Source of the DNA: Nostoc sp. UHCC 0926
GTDB taxonomy: Bacteria; Cyanobacteriota; Cyanobacteriia; Cyanobacteriales; Nostocaceae
DNA length: 64,000 nucleotides
NCBI RefSeq assembly: GCF_028623165.1
Contig: NZ_CP117770.1
Coordinates: 62,001-126,000, forward strand
Reading direction: 5' to 3'
A model generated the notes under the pieces. That model was not told the DNA's origin, did no database searches, and saw only the letters and a program-made list of their open reading frames with translations. How positions within the stretch are numbered: position 1 is the stretch's first letter; each line of letters begins with the position of its first letter. The position numbers and the translations under genes were made by a program. This document shows, in pieces, positions 35,022-44,634 of the stretch.

Positions 35022-37301
35022 ATCAATCAACTCAATTGCGGTAGTTTCATAGTGATAAGTATTAAAGCGAAACTTCCCGACAAGTTCGGGCTGTTTTGAC
35101 GGACGATAACCATATTTAGACTCATACATTTGTAGTGCGAGACTACCAATAGTAGTCATCTGTCCTTGTGTTGCGGTCAGTTGGCGTTGTCCCAGCCTAG
35201 AAGCAACAGTGACAGTAGACGAAGATGTTGTCGCACAAACGGTTTTTCTGGTGTTGCTCAAGCTCTGCCAGATTTCACTAAGTTGTTCAACAGGTGAAAT
35301 GAGTAAATTGGTTAGTCCAGTAAAACGCTGGGCGGGTTTATCAGTAGCGACAGCAGTCTTCAATGCTTCATGCTGTCCAACTGCGATGAATGTACCCATT
35401 GCGCGAGTCATAGTCGTGTAGAGCAGCTGACGGGTTAACATCCGGTAATTAGCCCTGACCAATGGGAAAATCACATAAGGAAATTGGCTACCTTGACTCT
35501 TGTGGCAAGTTATACAAAACGAGTGCATAATTTGCTCGAAGTCTCCAGGATAATAATTAACAACTGCACCGCCCTCCCAAGAGATCGTAACCAGAAATTT
35601 TTCCGGCTCCACAGCAATAACCAGACCGATCTCGCCATTCATCACAGGCGGGACAGTTTCATAACGGTTTTTCAGTTGGATTACACGATCACCGACTCGG
35701 TAGATAACTGACCCAGAGACAACTTGTGGTTGATTTTCTTGTTTGGGATTAAAGATAGGGGCAAGAAGCTGATTGAGATTGTTCACTCCACAGTCTCCTT
35801 GTTTTTGGGGCGCTAAGATTATTAGTTGTTGATTTAAATCAACACCTGACTGGCCAATAGCTTTAACCAACTCAACTATGGCTTGGGAGGTCGCTTGGGG
35901 CGAATCTTTTTGAATCATTGCACAGTCACCGACATCCATCCAATCAGAAACCTGATTAAAATTGTGCAGTGTGGGGACTATACCAGAATTGACATCATTA
36001 GCTGCATAGATAATCGGGCTTTCGTGCCGTTGGCGATAAATCGTCTGTAATCTTGTTGTAGGGACGAGTTCAGAAACAATTAAATCTCGCAAGACCATTC
36101 CTGCGCCAATACTGGGCAATTGATCAAAGTCCCCTACCAGTACAATTCTGGTTTTTTTGGGCAAGGCTTTGAGCAGCGAATTGAACAGAAATATGTCAAC
36201 CATTGAAAATTCATCAACGATTAGACAATCAAGATTTAGAGGATTATCCTCGTTATAAAGAAAAACCGCATTGTTTCCCTGCCATTGCAATAAACGGTGA
36301 ATAGTAGTTGCTTCAATGCCTGTAGCATCTTTCATTCGGTTAGCGGCTTTCCCTGTTGGAGCGGCAAGTGCAATCGCTTTATCAGTATGCATGAACCATT
36401 CAATAATGGTTTTTAGTACATAAGTTTTCCCTCGACCAGGGCCACCAGTAATAATGCTAATTGGATGTTTGGCTGCCATCATCAAGGCGCTGATTTGTTC
36501 ATCACTTAAACGTGAAAGTTGGCGATAGTCAGTAGTTTGGAATTGGGCTAACCAGTGTTCTAAATGTTCAGTGGGGTGAGTTGGTTGCTCAAGGAGAGCA
36601 AGAATCTTCAAAGTCACAGAAAGTTCAGCCCGATAAGCAGCTTTGAGATAAACACTATTACCAACATTACCCGAAACTAAAGTCCCCTTTTCGAGTAACT
36701 GTTGAATGATTGTATTTAAAAATTGAACATCGGGTGTATGCTGTGGTGAAGAAAGCAGGGAAGTGGCAATACTTACTAATTGCTCAAACGGTAAAAAACA
36801 ATTCCCTTCACGCAAGCCGGATTTTAAAACATGGATTAAAGCTGAGATATAACGAGTATCGCTGTATAGCGGGATACCAAGAGATCTGGCTAACTCATCA
36901 GCAGTCTTAAAACCGATGCCATCAATATCATCAATTAATCTGTAAGGGTTGTTCTGAAGTACATTTGCAGTTTTGTGTCCGTAATAGTCACAAATTTTCA
37001 AAGCTAACTTCAATGAAGTTCCCACAGCCAAAAGTTGGGTAATCACTCCAAAGTTCGGATGACTTTTACTCTCTGACCAAGCTTTGGTAATACCATCAAT
37101 ACGATATTGAGTTAGCCCGGGAACAGTGTAAAGTTTTTCGGGGTTGTTATCTAATATCGATAAAGTCTCACTTCCAAAACAGTTGACCAAAGTTTGAGCA
37201 GTTTTCTTGCCGATTCCACGAAATAGTCCACTTTCTAAATACGCCTCGATTTCTGGCAACATCAGAATCGGAAATTTTTCGACTTGAAGGAGCCTGATCA
37301 T
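34992..37301 (-). CDS. RecD2-like ATP-dependent DNA helicase
   Basis: A 769-residue SF1B helicase. The N-terminal part carries helix-hairpin-helix motifs (YLESGLFRGIGKKTAQTLVN, VPGLTQYRIDGITKAW, DIDGIGFKTADELARSLG), as in RecD2. Walker A is ITGGPGRGKTYVLKTII and Walker B DCLIVDEFSMVD, followed by LVGDFDQLPSIG (motif III), and near the C-terminus FCITCHKSQGSQFPYVI and LLYTTMTRAM (motifs V/VI). RecD2 proteins are 5'-3' helicases acting without RecBC in repair or replication. On a plasmid it could help replication or transfer. The length is normal and key motifs are intact. Confidence 0.88.
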   Translation of the reverse strand: MIRLLQVEKFPILMLPEIEAYLESGLFRGIGKKTAQTLVNCFGSETLSILDNNPEKLYTVPGLTQYRIDGITKAWSESKSHPNFGVITQLLAVGTSLKLALKICDYYGHKTANVLQNNPYRLIDDIDGIGFKTADELARSLGIPLYSDTRYISALIHVLKSGLREGNCFLPFEQLVSIATSLLSSPQHTPDVQFLNTIIQQLLEKGTLVSGNVGNSVYLKAAYRAELSVTLKILALLEQPTHPTEHLEHWLAQFQTTDYRQLSRLSDEQISALMMAAKHPISIITGGPGRGKTYVLKTIIEWFMHTDKAIALAAPTGKAANRMKDATGIEATTIHRLLQWQGNNAVFLYNEDNPLNLDCLIVDEFSMVDIFLFNSLLKALPKKTRIVLVGDFDQLPSIGAGMVLRDLIVSELVPTTRLQTIYRQRHESPIIYAANDVNSGIVPTLHNFNQVSDWMDVGDCAMIQKDSPQATSQAIVELVKAIGQSGVDLNQQLIILAPQKQGDCGVNNLNQLLAPIFNPKQENQPQVVSGSVIYRVGDRVIQLKNRYETVPPVMNGEIGLVIAVEPEKFLVTISWEGGAVVNYYPGDFEQIMHSFCITCHKSQGSQFPYVIFPLVRANYRMLTRQLLYTTMTRAMGTFIAVGQHEALKTAVATDKPAQRFTGLTNLLISPVEQLSEIWQSLSNTRKTVCATTSSSTVTVASRLGQRQLTATQGQMTTIGSLALQMYESKYGYRPSKQPELVGKFRFNTYHYETTAIELIDSAIDAVLLQ

Positions 37302-37525
37302 GAGTCAAAGAGTAGTTGAGAGATTCTGTTCTTCTACAAGGGTAGCTCTAAAACTAACTCATCGTCCCAAATCGAAAATCCAATTGGCTTACGAACTCTA
37401 AAGAATCTCCTTGTGCGATGAAAGCTGTTCATGGGCTAGAGCCTAAAATGGATGTAAAGAAATGTTTATGTTAAGCGTATTGTGTGGGAATTTAACGAAA
37501 ATACGGGATTATGTCATTCGGGAAG

Positions 37526-37918
37526 TTACTCGGGAGCATCCAAATGTTTTTTCAACGTGTAGGGGCAATCTGGACTTTTAATAGTGCTAGCGTAAGGTAA
37601 TTTATAGGATGCCCAAAGCTGCCACCGTAAAACATCAACTCCAATAGTTGAACTACCGAATTGTACTCGAGGGTCTTTATCTGGGTTTTGTATAAGATTT
37701 TTGATTATGGTATTTATCGCTTCTATCTTGAGATTATTCGGTATGCCCATTAGTAGTTTTGTAAGCCACTGTTTGATTTGTGGTGACTGTAGCCAGTCTT
37801 TGATTTGGTCATCAGTAGGAGTTAAGCGATTGAGTAATAGCGTGGGATTTTCGTTATCTTCATTAACTTGACTTTTGGGTTGAAAGAGTTGCTTAAAATT
37901 AGTATCTGTGTTGGACAT
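37526..37918 (-). CDS. Hypothetical protein
   Basis: 130 residues, hydrophilic and mostly helical, with no signal or membrane helix. The middle (DDQIKDWLQSPQIKQWLTKL, LKIEAINTIIKNLIQ) may be a helical bundle and the C-terminus has VDVLRWQLWASYKLP. I recognise no family. It lies between the RecD2-like gene and the transfer region, divergent from the HTH gene at 38121. Confidence 0.5.
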   Translation of the reverse strand: MSNTDTNFKQLFQPKSQVNEDNENPTLLLNRLTPTDDQIKDWLQSPQIKQWLTKLLMGIPNNLKIEAINTIIKNLIQNPDKDPRVQFGSSTIGVDVLRWQLWASYKLPYASTIKSPDCPYTLKKHLDAPE

Positions 37919-38078
37919 AAATTTGATTGGTTAAAAGAGAATATCTCTATTATAGATAAATTGGATAGACCCGATAATAACTAATATATTTTAGAAAGAT
38001 ATTAAGATAAATAAATATAAGAAAATTATTTATCCTTTGATACTAAATTATAAAGATTTGAGTAAGTGATTATGTTAT

Positions 38079-38120
38079 AAGTATTAAATAAGTTCTTTAT
38101 GCAAGTATCAAATAAATACT
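38079..38120. promoter_or_regulatory. Direct-repeat operator candidate before the HTH gene
   Basis: Two near-identical 13-mers, aagtattaaataa (38079-38091) and aagtatcaaataa (38103-38115), lie 24 bp apart, about two helical turns. The second also forms an inverted pair agtat/atact that runs to the ATG at 38121. A small HTH protein is encoded immediately downstream, so this is a plausible autoregulatory operator. Confidence 0.5.
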
Positions 38121-38330
38121 ATGCACCCAATAGAGTTTAAGAAGAAGTGGAAATTAACTTATCAAGAGATGGCGTTCGTATTAGGATACGAAAGTTACGA
38201 TACTGTCAGAAGCTGGTTCAGGTGTGGAAAGAAGCATCGAAATCCAATGAAGGTTGTTCATATAACTTGCTGGCTTTTGAATGAGAAGTGGGAACGCGAA
38301 GGAAAAAAAATAGTTGCTTTTTACCTATAA
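38121..38330 (+). CDS. Small HTH DNA-binding protein
   Basis: 69 residues, starting MHPIEFKKKWKLTYQEMAFV with an HTH of the KLTYQEMAFVLGYESYDTVRSWF type, similar to small XRE-like regulators. The C-terminus is basic and Trp-rich. A repeated operator-like element overlaps its start and a terminator hairpin follows its stop, so it is a monocistronic regulator placed just before the transfer operon. It may repress transfer genes (inference). Confidence 0.65.
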   Translation: MHPIEFKKKWKLTYQEMAFVLGYESYDTVRSWFRCGKKHRNPMKVVHITCWLLNEKWEREGKKIVAFYL

Positions 38331-38361
38331 ATATTTCCTAACTGGGTAAAATGTCCCCTTC

Positions 38362-38388
38362 CCCGCCACAAAAAAGGCGGGTATTTTA
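38362..38388 (+). terminator. Rho-independent terminator
   Basis: cccgcc (38362-38367) pairs with ggcggg (38376-38381) across an A-rich loop, followed by tatttta. It lies about 30 bases after the HTH gene stop and separates it from the transfer genes. Confidence 0.7.
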
Positions 38389-38423
38389 TGTATAGTTAGA
38401 AGTGACAAGAAGTTCTCAGAGTC

Positions 38424-38735
38424 ATGGGGATAGGGAGGTTTACCTGGCAAAATGAAGAACTAACAAGACCAGAAGTTGCGGCGATGTTAAAGCCAAAGGT
38501 TTCTGCAAGACAACTACAAGCATATTTAAACATAGCTCGGAAGTACTTGCCAGAGTTCCAGAAATTCACCAACAAAAAAACAGGTGGTTTAGATGGGTAT
38601 GCAAAGCTATACGAGTGTCACATTGCAGTACTTCAGGAAATTCGCTCACTAGCTAGGGAGCATACTTTAGCTGACATAGAAAGTGAATTTCAACAACGAG
38701 CATTAAACAAGTCAGAAGTGGGAAGTTGGAAGTAG
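38424..38735 (+). CDS. Hypothetical protein with HTH-like N-terminus
   Basis: 103 residues. The segment LTRPEVAAMLKPKVSARQLQ looks like a MerR/excisionase-type winged HTH, followed by a helical region (YAKLYECHIAVLQEIRSLAR). It directly precedes the pilin gene with about 60 bases between them and is probably a regulator of the transfer operon. The exact family is not known to me. Confidence 0.55.
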   Translation: MGIGRFTWQNEELTRPEVAAMLKPKVSARQLQAYLNIARKYLPEFQKFTNKKTGGLDGYAKLYECHIAVLQEIRSLAREHTLADIESEFQQRALNKSEVGSWK

Positions 38736-38792
38736 ATTTTTTGTTACTTCCAACTTCGGTAATCAGGTGATTTTTAGATTTTTCTTAGAACA

Positions 38793-39263
38793 ATGAAAAA
38801 AGGAGCAATTGCCTTGGCATCTAATAATTCTGTGCTCAGAACACAATCTCAAATCCTGGCTAAGGCTAGCGCGGCGATTGGGCGCAAGTATCAGCATCAC
38901 ATAAACGCTGCCGGTACGGCGACAATCATTGTCATGCAGTCAATGCCCTCTTATGGGTGGGGCTTGTTCGATTCGGCTCAGACAGCAATGACTTGTATGT
39001 TCGGCGGCGCTGGTGGTATTGGTGGCGGTGGTGCTGCGGCTGCTACTACCGCCATTAAAGCACTTCCCGCAGTTATCAATGCAACCATCACAGTACTTTT
39101 GTTTGTATACTTTGTGGCTTCTGGGCTTAAGGTTGCCAACGGCATTGGTGAAGGACAGGAAGTAACGCAGATGGTTCAACAGCCCGTAGGCGTGTTTTTC
39201 ATAATCCTGGTGCTTTGGATTGCTCAAAGTATCTTATTTAACGGCGTTACAGCCGCTTGTTAG
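38793..39263 (+). CDS. virB2: VirB2-like pilin of the conjugation system
   Basis: 156 residues. A long N-terminal leader is followed by a hydrophobic Gly/Ala-rich segment (FGGAGGIGGGGAAAATTAI) and two transmembrane helices (INATITVLLFVYFVASGLKV and VGVFFIILVLWIAQSILF), the layout of VirB2/TrbC pilins. It is first in an operon continuing with VirB3 and VirB4, which supports the call. The next ATG lies three bases after its stop. The product forms the conjugative pilus after processing (family knowledge). Confidence 0.75.
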   Translation: MKKGAIALASNNSVLRTQSQILAKASAAIGRKYQHHINAAGTATIIVMQSMPSYGWGLFDSAQTAMTCMFGGAGGIGGGGAAAATTAIKALPAVINATITVLLFVYFVASGLKVANGIGEGQEVTQMVQQPVGVFFIILVLWIAQSILFNGVTAAC

Positions 39264-39265
39264 TG

Positions 39266-39604
39266 ATGAGCGAGTACAATAAATCCCCCATCAAACGGGT
39301 GAATCAGTCACTTGGTCAAAATGCAACAATAGGTATTTTTACTGGCTTTCAATTTGCAGTCGCTTTATTTATGTTTGGCGTGGGCTTCATCATAGCGATT
39401 ATGTTTGGGGCGGGAATAGTTTGGGGACTGCTGGCTGGAGTTTGGTTGAGTGCCACGGTGATAGTTTTATCTGGCAAACGTCCTTACTTGTTCTGGTCAA
39501 GAGTGTTCCCAAGCGTTCCAGTTTTCACTCGTGGCTATGTCAGATATTCTTCGCCCCAAAACAAAAAAAGGGCGGGTTCAAAGGGGATGCCTAAACTATG
39601 GTAA
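39266..39604 (+). CDS. virB3: VirB3-like inner-membrane protein
   Basis: About 112 residues with a hydrophobic core of two helices (FQFAVALFMFGVGFIIAIMF and GIVWGLLAGVWLSATVIVL) and a basic C-terminus. Size, topology and position between VirB2 and VirB4 fit VirB3/TrbD, a membrane partner of VirB4. ATG at 39266 is preferred over an in-frame TTG nine bases upstream. Its end overlaps the virB4 start by seven bases. Confidence 0.72.
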   Translation: MSEYNKSPIKRVNQSLGQNATIGIFTGFQFAVALFMFGVGFIIAIMFGAGIVWGLLAGVWLSATVIVLSGKRPYLFWSRVFPSVPVFTRGYVRYSSPQNKKRAGSKGMPKLW

Positions 39605-42336
39605 AAAGCAGCATTCGTAATCAAAAAATAGTACCCTTTGAAGACTTTCTAGACCTAGCAACTTTAGTGAAATTGAAAAAGGGTAACTATGAAATTGGGG
39701 CTTACTTGTTGAGCAAAAAACAAGTAAGCGACACTAACAACACCCTGCAATTAGTATTCGGATATGAATGCACTGGCTTTCACCCACTGTTTAATTCATC
39801 AGAGAGACTAGAGGCGATGGCCAAGGCTTTTGAGAACGGCTGTAAAGAGTTCTCATCAGGTGAGAAATTCACCTTTCGTTGGTCTTCGTTTTGCGACGAA
39901 GACAAAGTAATTGAAGACTATCGCCAGAGGCTAGCTAGCCCTGTATCTCCTGAGAGTGAGTTTCTTGATTGGGGGCAAGTTGCTCGAATGCAGGAACTGA
40001 CACGTAACCATCAGCGTAAGGATATCAAGCTCAGTATTTACACGACTTTTACTGTCCGCCCAGGAGGAACGGAAGGTGGTGACGCGGTAGATAGAGCAAT
40101 AGTTAAGCTGGCGAACTTTTTACAGCGCAAATTCACCCCAACAGGAGCGACCGAACTCACTCTTCAAAACTTAATTCAAGTTCTTGAAAAAGCGATAATT
40201 GTCTCTTTGCGCCATCAACAAATACTATCGGAAATGGGTTTATTTCCCTCGCCAAAATCAGACAAGCAATTGTGGGGCGACCTAGTTGATAGAATGGGTG
40301 CAAAGGCTGTAAAAGTGCCCCATGCTCTGGTTTATGATACTGGCGAATTAAAGGAGGAGATTAACGAAGCCGTGCCCAACCCATCGCGGTATAACGACCA
40401 ATTGCACGCTACATCCGTACTTCTGAATAACGGCATACCCCACGCGGACAGGCGCTGGGTATGCTTGCCGAATCAATGTGGTGACAAAAAGAAATATATC
40501 GGCGTAATGACGCTTGCCCAAAAACCAGAGGTGTTTGCTTCAACCCATCAGCAAATACGCTTTTTATGGGATGTGTTTTCACGCGAGATTATTTATGATG
40601 TCGAGATAATTACAGAGATTAGCCCAGCCGATCAAAAAATGATTAGGCTTACCCAACAATTGATTACGAGGCGGTCAATAAATGCCTCCGCTAGCGCCAG
40701 CAAAAAGACTATTGACGTAGGAGCGCAAATTAATACGGAGCGGTCAGTCGATGCTCAGAAGCAGCTTTACACGGGTGATGTCCCGGAAAATGTAGCTGTC
40801 ATAATCCTTGTTTATCGTAACTCTCCAGAAGAAATCGACGACGCTTGCAGGCTGATTTCAGGGTATATCAATCAGCCTGCCGAGTTGATTAGAGAAATGC
40901 AATATACATGGTCAATCTGGCTTGACACTTTGCTGTTGAGACAGCGACCGCAGCTGACTTTTCCTTTCAACAGACGCGCCACTTTCTTTGCCAGTGAAGT
41001 AATTGGTTTTACGCCAGTCGTTCAAACAGCGCACGGTGATAAACAAGGCTTTGAATTAATTGCACACGAGGGTCAATCCTCGGTTCATATTGACCTGTCA
41101 AAGCCGAAAAACATGATGGTAATCGGCACTACCGGGAGTGGGAAATCGGTAATCATCGCCTCTATTATTTATCAATGCTTGGCGTTGGGAATGTCAGTAT
41201 TAATGATTGACTTGCCAAATGATGATGGTTCAGGAACCTTTGGAGACTTCACGCCCTACTTTAATGGATTTTACTTTGATATCTCAAAGGAATCAAACAA
41301 TCTTGTACAACCGCTAGACCTATCAAAGATTCCTGAGTCGCAGTGGGAGGAAAGGACAAAAGCCCATCGAAATGATATTAATTTAATCGTACTTCAATTA
41401 GTTTTAGGAGCGCAAAAGTTTGATGGCTTGCTATCACAAACTATAGAATCTGTAATCCCTTTGGGTACAAAAGCCTTTTACGAAGATGCTGACATCAAGG
41501 AGCGATTTGAAGTAGCGCGAAAAGCAGGGATAAACACCCCAGAGTGGGCGAATACCCCGACATTGGCAGATATGGAGAAATTCTTCTCGCTTGCGTACAT
41601 TTATTTAGGCTATCAGGATGACAATGTAGAAAAAGCGTTAAATTACATCCGCTTGCGGTTACAGTACTGGCAAGCTAGTAGTATCGGTAGCGCTATCTGC
41701 AAGCCTTCAACCTTCCAGGCTGATAGCCAGTTGATTACCTTTGCACTGACTAATCTGCAATCAGGCAAGGATGCAGAAGTGTTCGGGATGAGTGCATATA
41801 TCGCCGCGTCCCGTCAATCCCTCTCCTCGCCCAACAGCGTGTTCTTTATGGATGAGGCTAGCGTATTGCTGGGATTTTCCGCATTGTCGCGGCTTGCGGG
41901 TCGTAAATGCGCTACGGCTCGAAAGCAAGGCTGTCGGGTGTTTCTGGCGGCGCAGGACGTTATCTCTATCGCCAAATCGGAGGCAGGAGAACAAATATTA
42001 CAAAATATGCCATTGCGATTGATTGGGCGTATTGTCCCAGGCGCGGCTAATAGTTTCTCTGAGTTGCTGGGCATCCCTAGAGAAATTATCGATAAAAACG
42101 AAAGCTTTGTCCCGAACATTCAGCAATTATATACTTTGTGGCTGTTGGACTACAACAACAAATATGTGCGCTGTCGCTATTATCCCTCGTATCCCCTGCT
42201 GGCGTTGGTCGCTAATAGCAGAGAAGAACAAGCCACGCGAGATAAGTTCAAGAAAATTCACAGCGACAAGTTCACATGGGTGGCAGAATTTTCTAAATAT
42301 TATGTCGAGTGTATCAAACAGGGAAAACCATTATGA
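39598..42336 (+). CDS. virB4: VirB4-like conjugation ATPase
   Basis: 912 residues. The C-terminal half is a VirB4/TrbE ATPase: Walker A MMVIGTTGSGKSVIIASI (about residue 505-520), SVLMIDLPNDDGSGTFG, Walker B SVFFMDEASVLLG (about 745-757), then ARKQGCRVFLAAQDV. The N-terminal half is the family's CagE/VirB4 region. VirB4 powers pilus assembly and substrate transfer at the inner membrane. It appears full length and intact. Its TGA overlaps the ATG of the next gene (ATGA), which implies translational coupling. Confidence 0.9.
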   Translation: MVKSSIRNQKIVPFEDFLDLATLVKLKKGNYEIGAYLLSKKQVSDTNNTLQLVFGYECTGFHPLFNSSERLEAMAKAFENGCKEFSSGEKFTFRWSSFCDEDKVIEDYRQRLASPVSPESEFLDWGQVARMQELTRNHQRKDIKLSIYTTFTVRPGGTEGGDAVDRAIVKLANFLQRKFTPTGATELTLQNLIQVLEKAIIVSLRHQQILSEMGLFPSPKSDKQLWGDLVDRMGAKAVKVPHALVYDTGELKEEINEAVPNPSRYNDQLHATSVLLNNGIPHADRRWVCLPNQCGDKKKYIGVMTLAQKPEVFASTHQQIRFLWDVFSREIIYDVEIITEISPADQKMIRLTQQLITRRSINASASASKKTIDVGAQINTERSVDAQKQLYTGDVPENVAVIILVYRNSPEEIDDACRLISGYINQPAELIREMQYTWSIWLDTLLLRQRPQLTFPFNRRATFFASEVIGFTPVVQTAHGDKQGFELIAHEGQSSVHIDLSKPKNMMVIGTTGSGKSVIIASIIYQCLALGMSVLMIDLPNDDGSGTFGDFTPYFNGFYFDISKESNNLVQPLDLSKIPESQWEERTKAHRNDINLIVLQLVLGAQKFDGLLSQTIESVIPLGTKAFYEDADIKERFEVARKAGINTPEWANTPTLADMEKFFSLAYIYLGYQDDNVEKALNYIRLRLQYWQASSIGSAICKPSTFQADSQLITFALTNLQSGKDAEVFGMSAYIAASRQSLSSPNSVFFMDEASVLLGFSALSRLAGRKCATARKQGCRVFLAAQDVISIAKSEAGEQILQNMPLRLIGRIVPGAANSFSELLGIPREIIDKNESFVPNIQQLYTLWLLDYNNKYVRCRYYPSYPLLALVANSREEQATRDKFKKIHSDKFTWVAEFSKYYVECIKQGKPL

Positions 42337-42875
42337 AGGTTCTATCATCAGTCATTCATACGAAGCTATTGCTGGCAATACTAGCAGGTGTCGTGTCAAT
42401 AGTCGGCTTTCAGGTTTGGCAATACAATCAAGCCCGATACGAAAAATTTATTATTCATGCGAAGAATGACTGTGGCGTGTACATAGAATTGGGTGAAGGT
42501 GCAGTCAAGAACAGTCCTAGCCTGAGAGCATTGAAGTATCAAAATAAGCGCCTACGTGAACTAAAGCAACCGGGGATTAACTCTGAATCCGCAGACCCAG
42601 GAGATTACGTTATGCTTTTTCGATCCCCTGCTTCCACCCTTCCGCCTAATGCTTTGCCTTTCGATGATCCCTTCTTCACCAGTTTATTAAATAAAGAAGA
42701 ATCACCTAAAACATTAATGGTTTCGGTTCTTGACTTTGATTTACCAAAAAAACAGGCGACCGTAGAATCTTACTGCGCCAAAAAACCTTTTGTAGTAGAC
42801 CTGGAGAATTTGTATGTTAGATACCAACCGATTGATCGCGATCTCAGGCGCAGCAATTTTGATATTCTTTTCTAG
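42333..42875 (+). CDS. Conjugation-operon hypothetical membrane-anchored protein
   Basis: About 180 residues. An N-terminal transmembrane anchor (KLLLAILAGVVSIVGFQVW) is followed by a soluble domain with two Cys (NDCGVYIELG, VESYCAKK). There is no obvious VirB homologue. Position between VirB4 and VirB5 within an overlapping operon makes a structural or accessory transfer role likely. ATG at 42333 overlaps the virB4 stop; its end overlaps the next gene by 62 bases. Confidence 0.6.
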   Translation: MKVLSSVIHTKLLLAILAGVVSIVGFQVWQYNQARYEKFIIHAKNDCGVYIELGEGAVKNSPSLRALKYQNKRLRELKQPGINSESADPGDYVMLFRSPASTLPPNALPFDDPFFTSLLNKEESPKTLMVSVLDFDLPKKQATVESYCAKKPFVVDLENLYVRYQPIDRDLRRSNFDILF

Positions 42876-43545
42876 CCTCCCTGCCAATGCTCAAGCTAGT
42901 CAAAACCAATCTTTCTTAACTCAATTCCAACAAATCTATAGCAGCTTGCAGACTTACATTAGTAATTATCAGAAAGAATTTACTAAAAGTTTGGGCAAGT
43001 TAGAAGCTGAATTAACCCAGGCAATTGAATCTAGTGTTGGTGATTTGGGTATTCCCGATCCCCTAAAAGCTGGCAAGAATATCGAGAAAGTGATTCAGAA
43101 ACAAGAAGGCGCGTTGCTGATATTAGACCCTCGCATTCAAGCCGACAATGCTATCAAGGATTGGAACCAGCAATATACACGCGGTCAGTCAGAATCAGTA
43201 CTAGGAGTTGAGGGTCAACGAGTGCAATCGCAAGAGGCAGCAATAACTAATGATGCTACTGCCCAATCAAGCGAAAATGCTGCTGCCGCGCAGGATGATG
43301 TCATTACCCAAGACATTCTCAAAAAGGTCGCTATTCAAAACTTACAAAGTGTTGTAATTGCCAAATCTATCCATGCAGAAGCGCAAAAACAATCTCGTTC
43401 CTTGGCTGTTACAAATATCAATCTTGCTGATATTTCTAGTCGCATGGATGAGCAAGCTGCGGCAAAGGATCAGGAATCTAGCGCCGCTACTCGTCAAATC
43501 ATTCAATCTGCCGCCGCTAACGATTCCTTCTGGAAGAATCAATAA
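42814..43545 (+). CDS. VirB5-like exported transfer protein
   Basis: 243 residues. A signal peptide (LIAISGAAILIFFSSLPANA) precedes a long helical region (FLTQFQQIYSSLQTYISNYQ, LGKLEAELTQAIESS, ILKKVAIQNLQSVVIAKSIH), as in VirB5/TrbJ minor pilus components. Homology is judged from architecture and operon position only. It overlaps the upstream gene in another frame. Confidence 0.65.
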   Translation: MLDTNRLIAISGAAILIFFSSLPANAQASQNQSFLTQFQQIYSSLQTYISNYQKEFTKSLGKLEAELTQAIESSVGDLGIPDPLKAGKNIEKVIQKQEGALLILDPRIQADNAIKDWNQQYTRGQSESVLGVEGQRVQSQEAAITNDATAQSSENAAAAQDDVITQDILKKVAIQNLQSVVIAKSIHAEAQKQSRSLAVTNINLADISSRMDEQAAAKDQESSAATRQIIQSAAANDSFWKNQ

Positions 43546-43575
43546 TCAAGTCAACATAACGTTACGGTAACTGAG

Positions 43576-44634
43576 ATGATAGCGCTCTTAACTATTCTTT
43601 TTGCTCAAACTACAGGGCAGCAAGCCGGGGAAAATACGGGTACTACAAACTCAGGCGAAATAGTCGAAGGCGCTATCGAAGGCGCAGACCTAATCTATAA
43701 ATCGTTTGAGAATGATTGGTTGGAATTAGCATCTGGAACAAGCCCAATTTATACGGCTGTTGTCGCGGTTTCTACTCTCGCGGCTGTTGTGATGATTGGC
43801 TTTGCCTCATTCGGCTGGTACAGGAAGTTTGCAGAAGAAGGGTTTGGTTTTGATTTTATCTCTGAGATGGTTTTACCCTTGCTAGTAATTGCAATGCTTA
43901 GTAATAATGGGTTCCTTCTCGCCAATACAACAGTCGCTTTGAGAAACGTTTCGACTGGGCTAAATAGGAGGATTTTAAGTATTACGAGAAATGGCGTAAA
44001 CCTGAGAGATGCGATACGGAATGTTAATGCTGATCAAAGCTTTGTTTTAGCCGCGCAGATAGCCTTGGCTGATTGCGAAAAAATGAGCGAGGAAAAAAAG
44101 GAAGGTGAAGAATTAAGCCGTAAGCAAGCTTGCATAAAGACTGCTATAGAGAGTACACGAAAAGACGCGCAGAAGGCTAGAGAAAAGACTGGTGCAGGTT
44201 CTGGAGGAGGAAGTTGGAATCCCTTAGACCTTAGTGGCGAACTAATCAATAGCGCAATCCAAGGTTTTGTTTATGTCATTCTCAGTGGGGTATCGGCAGC
44301 TTTTCAGTACATCGTCCAACTGTCATTCTTAATGATTGCATTCGCCGCCCCAATCTTCCTGGTTTTATCTTTACTGCCTTTCCAAAGCAAACCTGTCTAT
44401 GCTTGGTTGGCTGGCTGGTTAGGACTAACATTAGTTCTCATTTCCTACTCCATAACAGTAGGCATTATTGCCAGCGCAATAGTCTCCAAGCCTTCTAGCA
44501 ATCCTTTATTATTGCAACTTTTACAAGCCATCTTTTCGCCATTACTCGCGGTAGCCATAGGCACTGGTGGCGGAATGGCTGTATTCTCAGCTTTCACTAG
44601 TGGGGTTAAATTCTCCGTGGGGTTACGAAGATGA
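43576..44634 (+). CDS. VirB6/TrbL-like polytopic membrane protein
   Basis: 352 residues with at least five transmembrane helices (for example AVVAVSTLAAVVMIGFASF, EMVLPLLVIAMLSNNG, FVYVILSGVSAAFQYIVQLS, LMIAFAAPIFLVLSLL, WLGLTLVLISYSITVGIIAS) and a charged loop between. The layout and the conserved tail (GGGMAVFSAFTSG) agree with VirB6/TrbL, which forms part of the inner-membrane channel. The stop overlaps the next start (ATGA). Confidence 0.78.
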   Translation: MIALLTILFAQTTGQQAGENTGTTNSGEIVEGAIEGADLIYKSFENDWLELASGTSPIYTAVVAVSTLAAVVMIGFASFGWYRKFAEEGFGFDFISEMVLPLLVIAMLSNNGFLLANTTVALRNVSTGLNRRILSITRNGVNLRDAIRNVNADQSFVLAAQIALADCEKMSEEKKEGEELSRKQACIKTAIESTRKDAQKAREKTGAGSGGGSWNPLDLSGELINSAIQGFVYVILSGVSAAFQYIVQLSFLMIAFAAPIFLVLSLLPFQSKPVYAWLAGWLGLTLVLISYSITVGIIASAIVSKPSSNPLLLQLLQAIFSPLLAVAIGTGGGMAVFSAFTSGVKFSVGLRR

